DNA of 64,000 bases, taken from NCBI RefSeq assembly GCF_026000115.1, contig NZ_AP026867.1, positions 6,611,001-6,675,000 on the forward strand. The letters run 5' to 3'. This DNA comes from Aureispira anguillae (GTDB lineage Bacteria; Bacteroidota; Bacteroidia; Chitinophagales; Saprospiraceae). This document shows, one piece after another, positions 63,901 through 64,000 of the stretch. The notes beneath the pieces were generated by a model. The model was not told the DNA's origin and made no database searches. It worked only from the letters and a program-made list of their open reading frames with translations. The position numbers and the translations under genes were made by a program. The stretch's first letter is position 1; each line of letters begins with the position of its first letter.

Positions 63901-64000
63901 CTGCTACCATAATGTTGGGATTCGTAGGATCCATGAGTAGTTCATTGATTGTTCGGTTTCCCATACCTGTATTATGGCTGTTCCAAGTAAGACCGCCATC
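60977..64000 (-). CDS. Large secreted BNR/sortilin-repeat protein with PKD and T9SS sorting domains (cut by window edge)
   Basis: The frame is open through the right edge (the first visible codons read DGGLTWNSHNTG), so the true start and signal peptide lie outside; more than 1000 residues are seen. Order of domains: many BNR/VPS10-type beta-propeller repeats with the motif STDGGATW or TIDGGANW; a PKD-like domain (CMGEPVTFTDQSSYTPTSWVW); a MAM/jelly-roll-like domain (FNEDFEGEPLC ... IAIDDIRLV); and a type A T9SS C-terminal domain (VFPNPFKDEISLQF ... GVYLLHTEGKMIKLVK). It is a T9SS cargo that PorU should process. Large surface adhesins or glycan-active enzymes have this plan; the activity cannot be told from the part visible. 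Confidence 0.88.
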   Translation of the reverse strand, partial: DGGLTWNSHNTGMGNRTINELLMDPTNPNIMVAASSNGFVYRTIDGGANWTPSTFLGFNPKDIAYHPTNSSIVYASGDEFHRSTDGGATWTQIVSGVPAAVQRIALAVSPNQPDWVYLLAGDGNGLVGIYRSTNSGVSFSTRTTVPNILGYETNGSGNASQAWYDLVIVADPTDANTIFTGGVNLWKSTDGGATMNCVSYWVGPSGGIDGVHADQHALEFSPHNNNLYNGNDGGLYFTVDGGTNWTDLSDGLVIAQLYKLGISQQTLDRAINGYQDNGTAVSTGTVFSTEIGGDGMECIIDPTDDTYMYGALYYGDIRRSTNGGTTFGSITGSIGEQGGWVTPYKLDPNNANRMFAGYDNIWRNDAVRAGTAWTQISNFGGTQNIVDIAIAPSNSDVVYASRSNNTFYRSNNATAGAPAWTDLTANLPVANEPADIEIDPTDPTHLFVAIGSNIYESTNSGANWVDVSGSLPNISLNTIIIDSDSPVDAMYVGMDVGVYYKDNSLADWVAYSTGIPNVEVTELEIHYNAAECKSMIYAATYGQGLWKSDLKDPGVVAAVACFEASLTNVCMGEPVTFTDQSSYTPTSWVWSITPATFTFVGGTNANSQNPQISFTAAGTYNIQLTAGNATGNDIETKNSYITVSAATVASAFNEDFEGEPLCGTANDCGATTCPLTGVLWTNLTNGTDDNIDWRVDENGTASAGTGPSVDFNPGTTAGNYAYLEASSGCDGQTAILQSSCMMLDQNYNFVFGHHLLGTNIGSLHLDINVNGVWTLDIIPAIVGNQGNSWQTSTANLTAYTGQTIKLRIRGITGNGFESDIAIDDIRLVPIVLLSTQLESFSAECLGTGSNLLNWKMSDDQFTGNFSVEKYIQEQWVSIATLNSKAQGVSYEFADPNPFLGENLYRLAILNQNGTKIYSNATVTNCEIDVYSFVVFPNPFKDEISLQFHSEIAASLPFRITNLLGQNLIQGNVKAVRGLNTFTLPMSDLPQGVYLLHTEGKMIKLVKN

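Overview
The window is AT-rich, densely coded chromosome from a member of the Bacteroidota. The evidence is a type IX secretion (T9SS)/gliding gene set (gldJ, porV, porU, porP/sprF-like, gldN/porN, sprE/porW), secreted proteins ending in T9SS C-terminal sorting domains, many short lipoproteins, and promoter-like motifs of the Bacteroidota type (TTTG-N20-TAnnTTTG). A Saprospiria-type marine or gliding bacterium is my best guess, but that is inference. I saw no rRNA, tRNA, CRISPR array, prophage or intact transposase.

Layout. 1-8.3 kb: the N-terminal part of a DPP IV-type peptidase cut by the left edge, an intergenic region with two inverted-repeat elements, a minus-strand group (kinase-like protein, Crp/Fnr-type regulator, DJ-1/PfpI lipoprotein), then thiol peroxidase, an AlkA-like glycosylase, a tiny lipoprotein and malic enzyme. 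8.4-15.4 kb: a POT peptide transporter, a 7-TM protein coupled to a T9SS-secreted FG-GAP/ASPIC-UnbV protein, and a UPF1-like helicase. 15.7-20.7 kb: an MBOAT/AlgJ O-acetylation pair, an MlaE/MlaF lipid ABC transporter and a small exported protein. 21.2-25.7 kb: a four-gene run (GNAT, Fe-S type uracil-DNA glycosylase, SPFH protein, M23 lipoprotein) facing a hybrid histidine kinase. 26-34 kb: a membrane-anchored CotH/lamin-tail protein, RadC, a calpain-type cysteine protease and an LRR lipoprotein. 34-43 kb: RlmN, an ABC-2 permease, an M23 peptidase, the SprE/PorW lipoprotein with a strikingly basic insert, and a class A PBP. 43-58 kb: the T9SS/gliding block. 58-64 kb: a lipoprotein, ParE, and a large T9SS cargo protein cut by the right edge.

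The strongest oddity is a tandem duplication of the T9SS sortase gene porU: two 1295-codon copies 4453 bp apart, about 97-98 % identical by eye at protein level, sharing only 43 bp of leader and then diverging. The block order is gldN(+), porV(-), porU(-), porU(-), porP(+), gldJ(+). It keeps the gldJ-porU-porV neighbourhood known from Flavobacterium, but gldN is separated from any gldKLM. Cargo proteins with sorting domains (11.2-13.1 kb and 61-64 kb) lie in the same window, so secretion, sorting and substrates are all represented.

Intergenic DNA carries a family of MITE-like elements with about 20-bp terminal inverted repeats and a central 20-23-bp palindrome (copies near 1.5, 8.1 and 58.7 kb, decayed pieces near 13.2 and 28.7 kb), plus a separate element of four concentric inverted repeats at 1816-2094. 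No transposase that could mobilise them is present here.
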